Shown here: positions 7,518-16,679 of the stretch, in pieces
How positions within the stretch are numbered: the first letter of the stretch is position 1
How the letters are laid out: each line of letters opens with the position of its first letter
Assembly (NCBI GenBank): GCA_002394385.1
Contig: DGTS01000039.1
Coordinates: forward strand, 1-64,000
From: Prevotella sp. UBA4330
GTDB lineage: Bacteria > Bacteroidota > Bacteroidia > Bacteroidales > Bacteroidaceae
Length of the DNA: 64,000 bases
Reading direction: 5' to 3'
Made by a program: the position numbers and the translations under genes
The notes under the pieces: model-generated
The model's database searches: none
What the model saw: only the letters and a program-made list of their open reading frames with translations
What the model was told of the DNA's origin: nothing

Positions 7518-8657
7518 CTAACTCTTTAACAGTGACAGCATTATCCGGGCGGCCTCGTCGGGGGCGTTGTTGTGGCCAAGGACCTGTGCCATGCGCTCGT
7601 AACCGTCGAGCATCGTCTGGCGGCCCGTTCCTCCGGGGAGTATCGCGCGGAGATGCTCGCGCAGGTTTGCCTCGCTGAAGGTGTCGGCGACCAGTTCGGG
7701 CACCACCTCGGCGTTGGCAATGAGATTGACCAGCGAGATGTACGGCACCTTGATGACTTTCTTGCGCATGTAGCCGATGAACGTCGGCAGGGGTGTCTCG
7801 TAGCACACCACCTGAGGCACGCGGAAGAGGGCTGTCTCGAGTGTTGCCGTGCCGCTGGTGACTAATGCGGCAGAAGTGTGCATTAAGAGTGCGAACGTCT
7901 CGTTATCTACTATCCGCACGGGGTAGTCGCGCGTGAAGGTGTCGTAGTAGTTGTGGTCGATGCCGGGAGCGCCAGCCAGCACCAGTTGGTAGTCGTGTGA
8001 GAACTCGTCGGCGGCGCGCAGCATGGTGGGCAGGTTGTCTTTTATCTCCTGTTTGCGGCTCCCTGCCAGGAGTGCTATGATGGGTCGCTCGTCGAGGTTG
8101 TGACGCTCGCGGAACTGCTGTGGTGTCTCTTTATAGTTGTCGCGGAACTCCTGCACCTCTGTTGCTGTGGGGTTGCCCACATAGTGAATGGGGTAGTGGT
8201 GTTTCCCCTCGTAGAAGTCTTTCTCGAAGGGCAGTATGGAGAACATCTCGTCAACATCGCGCTTGATGTTCTTTATGCGGTACTCCTTCCACGCCCATAT
8301 CTTAGGCGAGATGTAGTAGTAAACAGGAATGTCGGAATGGCGGTGCACATATTTCGCGATGTCGAGGTTGAAGCCCGGGTAATCGACGAGGATGAGCGCG
8401 TCGGGGTTCCAGCGGAGCACATCGCGCTTGCACATCTTCATGTTTTTCGAGATGGTGCGCAGGTGCAGCAGCACGGGAATGAATCCCATGTACGCCATGT
8501 CGCGGTAGTGGCGCACGCGTGTGCCTCCCACTCCCGTCATCAGGTCGCCTCCGAGGAAACGGAAGTCGGCATCGGGGTCGCGGTCGCTCAGCGCCTGCAT
8601 CAGGTGTGACGCGTGCAGGTCGCCGCTTGCTTCACCTACTATAATATAGTATTTCAT
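7518..8657 (-). CDS. lpxB: Lipid-A-disaccharide synthase
   Basis: 379 residues, the normal length for LpxB. It joins UDP-2,3-diacylglucosamine to lipid X to give the lipid A disaccharide at the inner membrane. Diagnostic motifs are GEASGDLH at residues 8-15, YMGFIPVL near 57, LVDYPGFN near 90, the GT19 signature YYISPKIWAWK near 114-124, and the C-terminal VPYISLVNLIA with E-V-V-P-E-L near 305-325. surE lies upstream in the same direction but is separated by a repeat array of nearly 500 bp, so lpxB probably has its own promoter or depends on readthrough. Confidence 0.97.
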   Translation of the reverse strand: MKYYIIVGEASGDLHASHLMQALSDRDPDADFRFLGGDLMTGVGGTRVRHYRDMAYMGFIPVLLHLRTISKNMKMCKRDVLRWNPDALILVDYPGFNLDIAKYVHRHSDIPVYYYISPKIWAWKEYRIKNIKRDVDEMFSILPFEKDFYEGKHHYPIHYVGNPTATEVQEFRDNYKETPQQFRERHNLDERPIIALLAGSRKQEIKDNLPTMLRAADEFSHDYQLVLAGAPGIDHNYYDTFTRDYPVRIVDNETFALLMHTSAALVTSGTATLETALFRVPQVVCYETPLPTFIGYMRKKVIKVPYISLVNLIANAEVVPELVADTFSEANLREHLRAILPGGTGRQTMLDGYERMAQVLGHNNAPDEAARIMLSLLKS

Positions 8658-8708
8658 GGTCTATAGTTATATCTTAAGTTTCACATGCTTTACCTGTTTA
8701 TGGAGGAG

Positions 8709-9140
8709 AAGGAAGCCTCTCCCCCGCCCCCTCCCCCGTAGGGAGGGGGGATTTAACTCCTTAACTCCACGTGTTCACACGGAGGTGAGCCCCTACATGG
8801 AGTGTGTTGTCTGTACTCCTACACTCCTGAACTCCTGAACTCCTTTGCGGGCTCACACGGAGGTAAGCCCCTACATTGAGTGTGTTGTATGCACTCCTGA
8901 ACTCCTTTGCGGGCTCACACGGAGGTGAGCCCCTACATGGAGTGTGTTGTCTGTACTCCTACACTCCTGAACTCCTTTGCGGGCTCACACGGAGGTAAGC
9001 CCCTACATGGAGTGTGTTGTCTGTACTCCTGCACTCCTACACTCCTGAACTCCTTTGCAGGCGTACCCCCGTGTGCGCCCGTGAAGTTAAGAGGTTAAAT
9101 CCCCCCTCCCTACGGGGGAGGGGTCGGGGGGAGAGGCTTT
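8709..9140. repeat. Hairpin-repeat array bracketed by inverted GC-rich boxes
   Basis: Four hairpin repeats of 26 bp (8771, 8849, 8911 and 8981) share cacggaggtragcccctac and are separated by spacers built from actcct microsatellite units. A diverged inverted remnant lies at 9060-9083. The array is bracketed by a GC-rich box at 8713-8752 and its inverted copy at 9094-9137. The region fills the 487-bp gap between lpxB and surE. It resembles a CRISPR in layout, but the spacers are copies of each other and no cas gene is near. Confidence 0.8.
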
Positions 9141-9144
9141 GACG

Positions 9145-9918
9145 TTATGTCGGGAACTGCCACGACTTCATTTGCTCTATCATGGGATAGTTGGTGACAT
9201 CTATCTGTGTGGGCGTTATCGCCACATATCCATGCTGCAGTGCCCAGTTGTCGGTGTCCTCTGCCTCGGGCTCGTCGTTGGTGTAACTGCCCACCATCCA
9301 GTAATAGTCGTAACCACGCGGATGAGCGCAGCGAACGGTCTCGTTTCCCCATGTCCCCTTGGCCATTCGACATACCTTTACGCCATTGTATTTCTCCACC
9401 ACGGGGAAGTTGATGTTCAGGCACACGCCGAGGGGCAGTCCTTCGTTGAGCACGCGCTGCGTGACATATCTCACTATGGGAGTCATCAGCGAGAAGTCGG
9501 CATCGGGATTATGGTCGCACAGCGAGAATGCCACCGAGGGGATATATTTCATGCATCCCTCGAAGGTGACGCCCATGGTGCCCGAGTAGTGAGCGTTCAC
9601 CGAGGCGTTGTCGCCGTGATTGATGCCTCCGATGATCATGTCGGGGCGGCGCGTGAGTATGTTGTCGAGCGCCATCTTGACACAGTCAACGGGAGTGCCG
9701 TTGCACGACCACACCTGCAGTCCCTCCTCTTCGTGCTTCTTCTCGATGGTCAGCGGCAGTGTCGCCGAGAAGGCGCAGGAGTAGCCCGAACGTCCTGATT
9801 CGGGGGCGCAGACGAGGATGTCGGCAAGGTCGCGAATCATGTCAACGAGGCATGCCAATCCCTTTGAACTGTAGCCGTCATCATTTGAAATAAGTATTAA
9901 CGGTCTGTTATTTTTCAT
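9145..9918 (-). CDS. surE: 5'/3'-nucleotidase SurE
   Basis: 257 residues from ATG at 9918; a longer reading frame to 9990 would cross the promoter. SurE is a metal-dependent phosphatase acting on nucleoside monophosphates. ISNDDGYSSKG near residues 10-20 carries the metal-binding Asp pair, PESGRSGYS gives the conserved serine loop, NGTPVDCV and GINHGDN follow, then YSGTMG(V)TFEG. The surE-lpxB neighbourhood divergent from parAB is a common Bacteroidetes arrangement. Confidence 0.95.
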   Translation of the reverse strand: MKNNRPLILISNDDGYSSKGLACLVDMIRDLADILVCAPESGRSGYSCAFSATLPLTIEKKHEEEGLQVWSCNGTPVDCVKMALDNILTRRPDMIIGGINHGDNASVNAHYSGTMGVTFEGCMKYIPSVAFSLCDHNPDADFSLMTPIVRYVTQRVLNEGLPLGVCLNINFPVVEKYNGVKVCRMAKGTWGNETVRCAHPRGYDYYWMVGSYTNDEPEAEDTDNWALQHGYVAITPTQIDVTNYPMIEQMKSWQFPT

Positions 9919-9939
9919 AAAAAACTTAATCTTTCGGTG

Positions 9940-9970
9940 CAAAAGTAGTAAAAAATCGCCATTTTTCAAA
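9940..9970 (-). promoter_or_regulatory. surE promoter
   Basis: On the minus strand TACTTTTG (9947-9940) follows TTTG (9970-9967) at 19 bp spacing, an exact fit to the Bacteroidetes consensus. The ATG is about 22 bp further on. Confidence 0.75.
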
Positions 9971-9979
9971 TTATTTATG

Positions 9980-9987
9980 TAACTTTG
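9980..9987 (+). promoter_or_regulatory. parA -7 box
   Basis: TAACTTTG fits the -7 consensus; no good -33 box is seen. It is divergent from and 10-40 bp away from the surE promoter, giving a leader of about 110 nt for parA. Confidence 0.55.
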
Positions 9988-10104
9988 CAAGATAATTTAG
10001 GACTTTAAGCCAATTAATGGTCCAAAAAGACTGTATTACGTAGGGATAAATGGCTCGCGGCATGCACATGCCGAGGGGCAAAAAACAAAGAACAAGAAAA
10101 GAAA

Positions 10105-10869
10105 ATGGGAAAAATCATTGCATTAGCCAACCAGAAAGGTGGCGTGGGCAAGACTACAACGAGCATTAACTTGGCGGCATCGCTCGCCACACTCGAGAAG
10201 AAAGTGCTTATCGTTGACGCTGACCCTCAGGCGAACGCGTCGAGCGGTCTGGGTGTTGACCTCAACGAGGTGGAGTGCTCGCTATATGAGTGTATCATCG
10301 ACGGTGCCGACGTTCGCGACGCGATGTACACCACAGACATTGAGACTCTGGACATCATTCCGAGCCACATCGACCTCGTGGGCGCCGAGATAGAGATGCT
10401 CAACCTGCAGCAGCGGGAGCGTGTGATAAAGAAAATCCTCGACCCGATAAAGGACGAGTACGACTATATCCTCATCGACTGCTCGCCGTCGCTGGGACTC
10501 ATCACGGTGAATGCCCTCACGGCTGCCGACTCGGTGATAATCCCCGTGCAGTGTGAGTATTTCGCGCTGGAGGGCATCAGCAAACTCCTCAACACGATAA
10601 GGATTATCAAGAGCAAACTGAACCCGCAACTGGAGATTGAGGGATTCCTGCTGACGATGTACGACAGCCGCCTGCGCCTTGCTCGCCAGATATACGACGA
10701 GGTGAAGCGCCACTTCCAGGAACTGGTGTTCAAGACGGTCATCCAGCGCAACGTGAAGTTGTCTGAGGCACCGAGCCACGGACTTCCCGTCATTCTCTAC
10801 GACGCGGAATCGACAGGAACGAAGAACCACCTGGCGCTGGCAAAGGAGATTATCAATAAGAACAAATAA
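10105..10869 (+). CDS. parA: Chromosome partitioning ATPase ParA/Soj
   Basis: 254 residues. The deviant Walker A motif KGGVGKTTTS at residues 10-19, the DADPQANAS switch at about 38-46 and DYILIDCSPSLG near 118 define a ParA-type ATPase that binds DNA nonspecifically and drives segregation with ParB. There is no N-terminal HTH extension, so this is the chromosomal Soj type rather than a plasmid type. parB follows after 83 bp that hold a short GGGTGTT-type repeat. No parS-like palindrome is visible within the window. Confidence 0.97.
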   Translation: MGKIIALANQKGGVGKTTTSINLAASLATLEKKVLIVDADPQANASSGLGVDLNEVECSLYECIIDGADVRDAMYTTDIETLDIIPSHIDLVGAEIEMLNLQQRERVIKKILDPIKDEYDYILIDCSPSLGLITVNALTAADSVIIPVQCEYFALEGISKLLNTIRIIKSKLNPQLEIEGFLLTMYDSRLRLARQIYDEVKRHFQELVFKTVIQRNVKLSEAPSHGLPVILYDAESTGTKNHLALAKEIINKNK

Positions 10870-10870
10870 A

Positions 10871-10898
10871 GATGTTGGGTGATGGGTGTTAGGTGTTA
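10871..10898. repeat. GGGTGTT/GGGTGAT simple repeat between parA and parB
   Basis: A degenerate 7-8-bp repeat (gttgggtgatgggtgttagg). The complement of the same family occurs inside the pectinesterase gene at 17018-17066 and, more diverged, in one helicase copy at 38120-38149. Confidence 0.6.
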
Positions 10899-10952
10899 TT
10901 TTTCACCTGGCCCGTGTTTTTTCGCTCAACAAAAAGCATATAATAACAGACA

Positions 10953-11852
10953 ATGGCAGTTAGAAAGAAATATGGGGCATCAGCCCACAACGCACTTGGC
11001 AGAGGACTCGATGCGCTGATATCTACCGACGAGGTGAAGACTCAGGGGTCATCGACGATAAACGAGATTCCCATATCACAGATTGAGGCAAACCCCAACC
11101 AGCCGCGACGCGACTTCGACCAGGAGTCGCTGCAGGAACTGGCGCAAAGCATCAGGGAGATAGGCATCGTAAGCCCCATCACGCTGAGGCAGATAAGCGA
11201 CGACCGCTTCCAGATAATAGCGGGCGAGCGCCGATGGAGAGCGTCGCAGATAGCGGGATTGCAGGCCATTCCGGCATATATACGCACCACCAACGACGAG
11301 AATGTCATGGAAATGGCTCTCGTGGAGAACATACAGCGCGAGGACCTCAACGCCATCGAGATAGCGCTGGCATACCAGCACCTGCTGGAGAACACAGGGA
11401 TGACACAGGAGAAGGTGGCAGAGCGCGTGGGAAAGAGCCGCGCGGCAGTGGCCAACCACCTGCGACTGCTGAAGTTGCCGGCACAGGTGCAGATGGCGCT
11501 TCAGAAGAAAGAGATAGACATGGGGCACGCACGCGCCCTGCTCGCCATAGACAGTCCGTCGCAGCAACTGCGCGTGTTCCGCGAGATACAGAAGAACGGC
11601 TACTCGGTGAGACAGGTGGAAACACTGGTCAAGAAGATTAACGAGGGCACCGCCGACGGCGATAAACGCCCCGCGAAAAAGCAGCAGACCGTGCCCGAGG
11701 GCTTCGCCGCGATGCGCGAGAAACTGGCGGAGATGTTCAGCAGCAAGGTGGAGATGACCTGCTCTGCCAAGGGAAAGGGCAAGATAACCATACCCTTCGG
11801 CAGCGAGGAAGAACTGGAACGCATCATGGGTGTGTTCGGCATACAGAAATAG
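10953..11852 (+). CDS. parB: Chromosome partitioning protein ParB
   Basis: 299 residues. It carries the ParB N-terminal nuclease-like/CTP-binding domain with IEANPNQPRRDFD near 44-56, AGERRWRASQIAG near 88-100 and ALVENIQREDLN near 121, followed by a KorB-type HTH (TQEKVAERVGKSRAAVANHL near 150-170). The C-terminal 60 residues form the dimer domain after a Lys/Gln-rich linker. It binds parS and loads CTP-dependent sliding clamps; partner is ParA upstream. It probably shares a transcript with parA. Confidence 0.97.
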   Translation: MAVRKKYGASAHNALGRGLDALISTDEVKTQGSSTINEIPISQIEANPNQPRRDFDQESLQELAQSIREIGIVSPITLRQISDDRFQIIAGERRWRASQIAGLQAIPAYIRTTNDENVMEMALVENIQREDLNAIEIALAYQHLLENTGMTQEKVAERVGKSRAAVANHLRLLKLPAQVQMALQKKEIDMGHARALLAIDSPSQQLRVFREIQKNGYSVRQVETLVKKINEGTADGDKRPAKKQQTVPEGFAAMREKLAEMFSSKVEMTCSAKGKGKITIPFGSEEELERIMGVFGIQK

Positions 11853-11860
11853 AAACAGCC

Positions 11861-12631
11861 GTGAGAATACTGCTGAACCATATAACAAGGACTGTGGCAG
11901 TGGCACTTGTTGCCATTGCGGGATTCGCAGTGGATGCCAGTGCGCAGGTGGAGACCGACAGCACGTTCATCTTCGACTACAATCCAGAATGGGATGCTCC
12001 CGACACTGTTGCCGTTTCCGACATCGATGTCATAGACTTCGACACTGCCAGCACCGCAGAGAAGACACCGCTGGCAGCCGACAGGCGCAACCACGAGAAG
12101 AAACGCCAGAAGAGAGACTGGAGCACATGGCGGCCAGATACCAAGAGGGCGCTGTGGCTCGCCATCATCCTGCCAGGAGCAGGCCAGATATACAACCGCA
12201 AATACTGGAAACTGCCAATAGTGTATGGAGGCTTCATGGGCTGCATCTACGCCATGCGATGGAACAACATGATGTATAACGACTATTCGCAGGCATATAT
12301 CGACATCGTGGACAACGACCCCCAGACGCAGAGTTACAACCAGTTTCTGCACCTCGGGGCGCAGATAAACGACGAGAACAAGTCGCGATATGAGGACCTG
12401 TTCAGACGCAGGAAAGACTACTACCGCCGCTACCGCGACCTTAGTTTCTTCATCCTCATAGGTGTTTACGCACTTTCGGTAATCGACGCTTATGTCGATG
12501 CCTCGCTGTCCGACTTCGACATCTCGCCCGACCTGAGCATGAGGATTGAGCCTGCCGTGATGAACAGCGGAATGTCGCAGAACCCGCTGAAGGCGGCAGC
12601 GATAGGACTCAACTGCTCGCTGACGTTCTGA
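11861..12631 (+). CDS. DUF5683 domain membrane protein
   Basis: 256 residues starting at GTG, 8 bp after parB. An N-terminal signal peptide (HITRTVAVALVAIAGFAVDASAQ) precedes an acidic segment and then the DUF5683 core: ALWLAIILPGAGQIYNRKYW near 105-125 with the typical PGAGQ-YN motif, YGGFMGCIYAM next, and a further membrane segment near 190-210. The family occurs next to parB in most Bacteroidetes, but its function is unknown. The cluster order parA-parB-DUF5683-transglycosylase suggests a role in envelope growth tied to the cell cycle (inference). Confidence 0.9.
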   Translation: MRILLNHITRTVAVALVAIAGFAVDASAQVETDSTFIFDYNPEWDAPDTVAVSDIDVIDFDTASTAEKTPLAADRRNHEKKRQKRDWSTWRPDTKRALWLAIILPGAGQIYNRKYWKLPIVYGGFMGCIYAMRWNNMMYNDYSQAYIDIVDNDPQTQSYNQFLHLGAQINDENKSRYEDLFRRRKDYYRRYRDLSFFILIGVYALSVIDAYVDASLSDFDISPDLSMRIEPAVMNSGMSQNPLKAAAIGLNCSLTF

Positions 12632-12710
12632 CACATGCCCCTCGGCACTCGGCGCGACGCCATTCTTTACCCTTTGACAAAACAAGAAAACAATAATACA
12701 AACGACAGAT

Positions 12711-14267
12711 ATGAAGAAAAGACTTTTTTTAATTATTGCCGCAATGTTTACCGTCAGTTTCTCTGCCTTCGCGCAGTATGACGACGAGTACGAAATCGTG
12801 GTGACAGATGCCAACGGTCGCCAGCAAGAGATAGACATCCCCGAAGCAATGACGCTCGAGGTGGACAGTCTGCTCAACCTTTATTATTCGAAAAACTTCA
12901 TCGATGACGACGGTTCATGCACCACAAGCAGCAGCGACCCGGAGTTCACCGACCAGGAATATATCGACAGGCTCAACCGTCTGCCATACGTCATTCCGAT
13001 GCCTTACAACGAGATAGTAAGGAAATTCATCGACCGCTACACCAAGACAGGCCGCCGCTCGGTGGGCTATATGATAGCAGCGATGAACTTCTATGCGCCG
13101 ATTTTCGAGCAGGCACTCGAGACTTTCGGCGTGCCACTCGAAATGAAATACCTGCCCGTGATAGAGTCGGGACTCAACCCCGCGGCTCGTTCGCATGCAG
13201 GAGCAGCCGGACTGTGGCAGTTCATGTTGCAGTCGGGCAAGCGCTATGGTCTGAGAGTGAACTCGCTCGTTGACGACCGCTGCGACCCTATAAAGTCATC
13301 TTATGCCGCTGCTGAACTGCTGAGCGACCTCTATCGCGTCTTCGGCGACTGGCATCTGGCGCTGGCAGCCTACAACTGCGGTCCGGAGAACGTTAACCGC
13401 GCCATCCACCGTGCCGGAGGAAGCAAGGACTACTGGACCATTTATCCGTACCTGCCACGCGAGACTCGAGGCTATGTGCCTGCATTCATCGCAGCAAACT
13501 ACGTGATGAACTACTACTGCGAGCACAACATTTGCCCCATGCGCTCAACACTGCCCGAGAAGGCAGACACCGTGATGGTTGACCGTGACATCACCTTCAA
13601 GACCATCTCCGAGGTGTGCGGCATCTCGATAGAGCAACTGCGCGCCCTGAACCCGCAATACCGCCGCGACGTGGTGAACGGAAGCAGCGAGCCGTCGGCA
13701 ATAAGCCTGCCGCCATCAAAGGTGCTCACATTCATCGACAACCAGCAAAAGATTTACGAGCAGTCGTCGAGCATCACCTTCACCGACTATGCCGATGCCA
13801 CAAACTACACCGGATTCTCGGCTTACCAGACACCGCGCTCAAGTAGCAGTTACTCGGAGCAGTCGTACAGCGCACCGCGACGCACATACAGTCAGCCGCG
13901 ACAGAGTTACAGCGCACCGCGATATAGTTACTCAAGCAGGAAGAGCCGTGCCTACACCGCAGGAAAACGCAGTTTCTACAGCGGAAGGGGCAGGGCAGCG
14001 AAGAGCCGCCACCACGTGTCGGGACGATACGGAAGAACAAAGTCTTCGGCAACTGTCAAGGCATCGAAAAGACAGCGCGGCGCAGCAGCGAAGAGCACAA
14101 GGAAATCTTCACGACGCAAGCAGACAACACAGAGCGTGACCATCAAGAAGGGCGAAACACTCTCAGGACTGGCCAAGAAGCACGGCACCTCGGTGAAGAA
14201 ACTGCAGCAACTGAACGGCATTAAAGGCACGAATATTCGTGCCGGCAAGCAAATCAGAGTGAAATAA
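12711..14267 (+). CDS. mltD: LysM-containing lytic transglycosylase (MltD-like)
   Basis: 518 residues with a signal peptide (residues 1-21). The SLT domain spans about 125-290: the catalytic Glu lies in LPVIESGLNP near 149, followed by AAGLWQFM, and ALAAYNCGPENVNRAI near 220. It cleaves the glycan strand of peptidoglycan in the periplasm. The region at about 345-465 is a repetitive Ser/Tyr/Arg/Lys-rich linker with YSxPR repeats. A single LysM domain closes the protein (VTIKKGETLSGLAKKHG near 475). MltD often has two or more LysM domains, so the long basic linker may replace one. A strong terminator follows. Confidence 0.92.
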   Translation: MKKRLFLIIAAMFTVSFSAFAQYDDEYEIVVTDANGRQQEIDIPEAMTLEVDSLLNLYYSKNFIDDDGSCTTSSSDPEFTDQEYIDRLNRLPYVIPMPYNEIVRKFIDRYTKTGRRSVGYMIAAMNFYAPIFEQALETFGVPLEMKYLPVIESGLNPAARSHAGAAGLWQFMLQSGKRYGLRVNSLVDDRCDPIKSSYAAAELLSDLYRVFGDWHLALAAYNCGPENVNRAIHRAGGSKDYWTIYPYLPRETRGYVPAFIAANYVMNYYCEHNICPMRSTLPEKADTVMVDRDITFKTISEVCGISIEQLRALNPQYRRDVVNGSSEPSAISLPPSKVLTFIDNQQKIYEQSSSITFTDYADATNYTGFSAYQTPRSSSSYSEQSYSAPRRTYSQPRQSYSAPRYSYSSRKSRAYTAGKRSFYSGRGRAAKSRHHVSGRYGRTKSSATVKASKRQRGAAAKSTRKSSRRKQTTQSVTIKKGETLSGLAKKHGTSVKKLQQLNGIKGTNIRAGKQIRVK

Positions 14268-14281
14268 CACCCAGAATGTTT

Positions 14282-14318
14282 AAGGTATGGACAGGCTTTC
14301 ACGGCGTGTCCATACCTT
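14282..14318 (+). terminator. Terminator after the transglycosylase
   Basis: aaggtatggaca (14282-14293) and tgtccatacctt (14307-14318) form a perfect 12-bp stem followed by an A/T-rich stretch. Confidence 0.8.
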
Positions 14319-14390
14319 ATTTATATATGCGCGCGCAACCCACGGCGCAACAACCACGCTAACTAACTTGAAGAAGAAAGGGAAACATCT

Positions 14391-16676
14391 ATGGAAGAGC
14401 AGAAAAACATTGACATCACACGCGAAGAGGCGGAAGAGAAAATGGTGAACGACGCTTTCCAGCACCTGCTGGACAGTTATCTCGCATCGCGACACCGCAA
14501 GAAGGTGGACATCATCACCAAGGCCTTCAACTTCGCCAAGCAGGCACACAAGGGAGTGAAACGACTCTCGGGCGAGCCTTACATCATGCACCCCATTGCC
14601 GTGGCACAGATAGCGTGCGAGGAAATGGGACTCGGCTCTACGAGTATCTGCTCATCACTGCTGCACGATGTGGTGGAAGACACCGACTACACCGTGGAGG
14701 ACATAGAGAACATCTTCGGAAAGAAAATAGCGCAAATCGTTGACGGACTGACTAAAATCTCAGGAGGAATTTTCGGAGAACAGGCATCGGCACAGGCAGA
14801 GAACTTCAAGAAACTGCTGCTCACGATGAGCGACGACATACGCGTCATTCTGATAAAGATTTGCGACCGACTGCACAACATGCGCACCCTGGACAGCCAG
14901 CCCGCCAACAAGCAGTATAAGATTGCTGGCGAAACGCTATACATCTACGCGCCGCTCGCCAACCGTCTGGGACTCAATAAGATAAAGACCGAACTGGAGA
15001 ACCTCAGTTTCAAGTTTGAACATCCCGAGGAGTACAACTCCATCGTGAGGAAACTGCAATCCACCAGCGGCAAGCGCGACGACCTCTTCGAGAAGTTCAC
15101 AGCACCCATACGCGAGCAACTCGACCAGATGGGCATCAAGTATGAGATAAAGGCGCGAGTGAAAAGCCCATATTCTATATGGAACAAGATGCAGACCAAG
15201 CACGTCACCTTCGACGAAATATACGACATCCTCGCCGTGCGCATCATATTCTCTCCAAACAAACGGGAGAACGAAATCAACGAGTGCTTCAACATCTACG
15301 TCGCCATAAGCAAACTCTACAAGGCTCATCCGGGACGGCTGCGCGACTGGCTCAGTCACCCGAAAGCCAATGGCTATCAGGCACTTCACGTCACGCTGAT
15401 GTCTAAGCAGGGACGATGGATAGAGGTGCAGATACGCAGCGACCGCATGAACGAGATTGCTGAGCAGGGATTTGCGGCTCACTGGAAATATAAAGACGGC
15501 GGAGGCGAATATACAGAAGACGAGACCGACCTCAACGACCTGCTGCGAACGATAAAGGAAATCCTCGACGACCCGCAGCCCAACGCCATGGACTTCCTCG
15601 ACGCCATCAAGATGAACCTCTTCGCAACAGAGATTTTCGTCTTCACGCCGAAGGGCGAGATAAAGACCATGCCCACAGGATGCACTGCGCTCGACTTCGC
15701 ATTCCAGATACACACCTTCCTCGGAAGCCACTGCATAGGAGCAAAGGTGAACCACAAACTTGTGCCACTGAGCCATAAACTGCAGAGCGGAGACCAGGTT
15801 GAGATACTCACAAGCAACTCTCAGCACGTGAGCCCCGAGTGGGTGAACTTCGTGGAGACAGCAAAGGCGAAGAACAAAATACTCGCCATACTGCGCCGCG
15901 ATGGACGCGAGATTCAGAAGAAGGGCGAGACCGTGCTCAACGAGTTCCTCAAGCGCTACGACATGGAGCCCACACTCTCGGTGCTCGACAAACTGTGCGA
16001 ACTGCATGAGGTGAGAAAGCACGAGACGCTCTTCCAGGACCTCGGCAGCAAGAAGATAATACTCGGCGACCGCGACATCGACGAACTGCGAGGCAAGAAC
16101 AAGAAACAGAGCAAGAAGGGATGGCGGCGATACGTGCCATTCCTGAGCAGCAAGGACAAGACTGTGGTGAAGCCAGAGAAGGTGGAGAACACCGGCGGAC
16201 TATTCGTGGTGCCGAAGGACATGAACCGCAAGAAGCCCATATTCCTCACCGACGAGAACATCGGACAGTACATCTTCAAAGACTGCTGCCATGCCATTCC
16301 AGGCGACGACATTCTGGGTTTCATCACCAGCGACAACCACATCGAGATACACAAACGCTCTTGCGACATAGCATCCAAACTGAAGTCGAGTTACGGCAAC
16401 CGCATCCTCGACGCCAAGTGGCACATGGGCAAAAGACTCTTCTTCGACGCCACGATACAGATAAGGGGCATCGACCGCATCGGAATGCTCAGCGACATAT
16501 CGCAGGTGATTTCCGCACAGCATGGCATCAACATCCGAAAAATCGTCATCAGTTGCGAGGAGAGCATCTTCGACGGCACACTCGAAATGAGAGTACACGA
16601 CCGCGACGACGTGCAAACCATAATGAAGGCACTCAAGAAAACCGACGGAATAACAGAAGTTAACGAGATAATATAA
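14391..16676 (+). CDS. Bifunctional (p)ppGpp synthetase/hydrolase RelA/SpoT
   Basis: 761 residues with the full long-RSH order. The HD hydrolase domain (about 45-200) has its metal motifs intact: AKQAHKGVKRLSGEPYIMHP, LLHDVVEDTDYT and DRLHNMRTL, so hydrolase activity is expected. The synthetase domain (about 240-355) ends in VQIRSDRMNEIAEQGFAAHW. A TGS domain starts at VFVFTPKGEIK-like sequence near 415, and a C-terminal ACT domain (about 685-755) contains RIGMLSDISQVI. It controls the stringent response. An HD-competent single RSH is the usual Bacteroidetes arrangement. Confidence 0.96.
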   Translation: MEEQKNIDITREEAEEKMVNDAFQHLLDSYLASRHRKKVDIITKAFNFAKQAHKGVKRLSGEPYIMHPIAVAQIACEEMGLGSTSICSSLLHDVVEDTDYTVEDIENIFGKKIAQIVDGLTKISGGIFGEQASAQAENFKKLLLTMSDDIRVILIKICDRLHNMRTLDSQPANKQYKIAGETLYIYAPLANRLGLNKIKTELENLSFKFEHPEEYNSIVRKLQSTSGKRDDLFEKFTAPIREQLDQMGIKYEIKARVKSPYSIWNKMQTKHVTFDEIYDILAVRIIFSPNKRENEINECFNIYVAISKLYKAHPGRLRDWLSHPKANGYQALHVTLMSKQGRWIEVQIRSDRMNEIAEQGFAAHWKYKDGGGEYTEDETDLNDLLRTIKEILDDPQPNAMDFLDAIKMNLFATEIFVFTPKGEIKTMPTGCTALDFAFQIHTFLGSHCIGAKVNHKLVPLSHKLQSGDQVEILTSNSQHVSPEWVNFVETAKAKNKILAILRRDGREIQKKGETVLNEFLKRYDMEPTLSVLDKLCELHEVRKHETLFQDLGSKKIILGDRDIDELRGKNKKQSKKGWRRYVPFLSSKDKTVVKPEKVENTGGLFVVPKDMNRKKPIFLTDENIGQYIFKDCCHAIPGDDILGFITSDNHIEIHKRSCDIASKLKSSYGNRILDAKWHMGKRLFFDATIQIRGIDRIGMLSDISQVISAQHGINIRKIVISCEESIFDGTLEMRVHDRDDVQTIMKALKKTDGITEVNEII

Positions 16677-16679
16677 ACA

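Noticed and set aside
8771..9006. Regularly spaced 26-bp repeats that look like a CRISPR array
   Set aside because: Spacers are near copies of one another made of actcct units, spacing varies from 36 to 52 bp, and there is no cas gene in the window.
10870..10952. parS site between parA and parB
   Set aside because: No GTTTCACGTGAAAC-like palindrome is present; the spacer holds only a GGGTGTT-type repeat.
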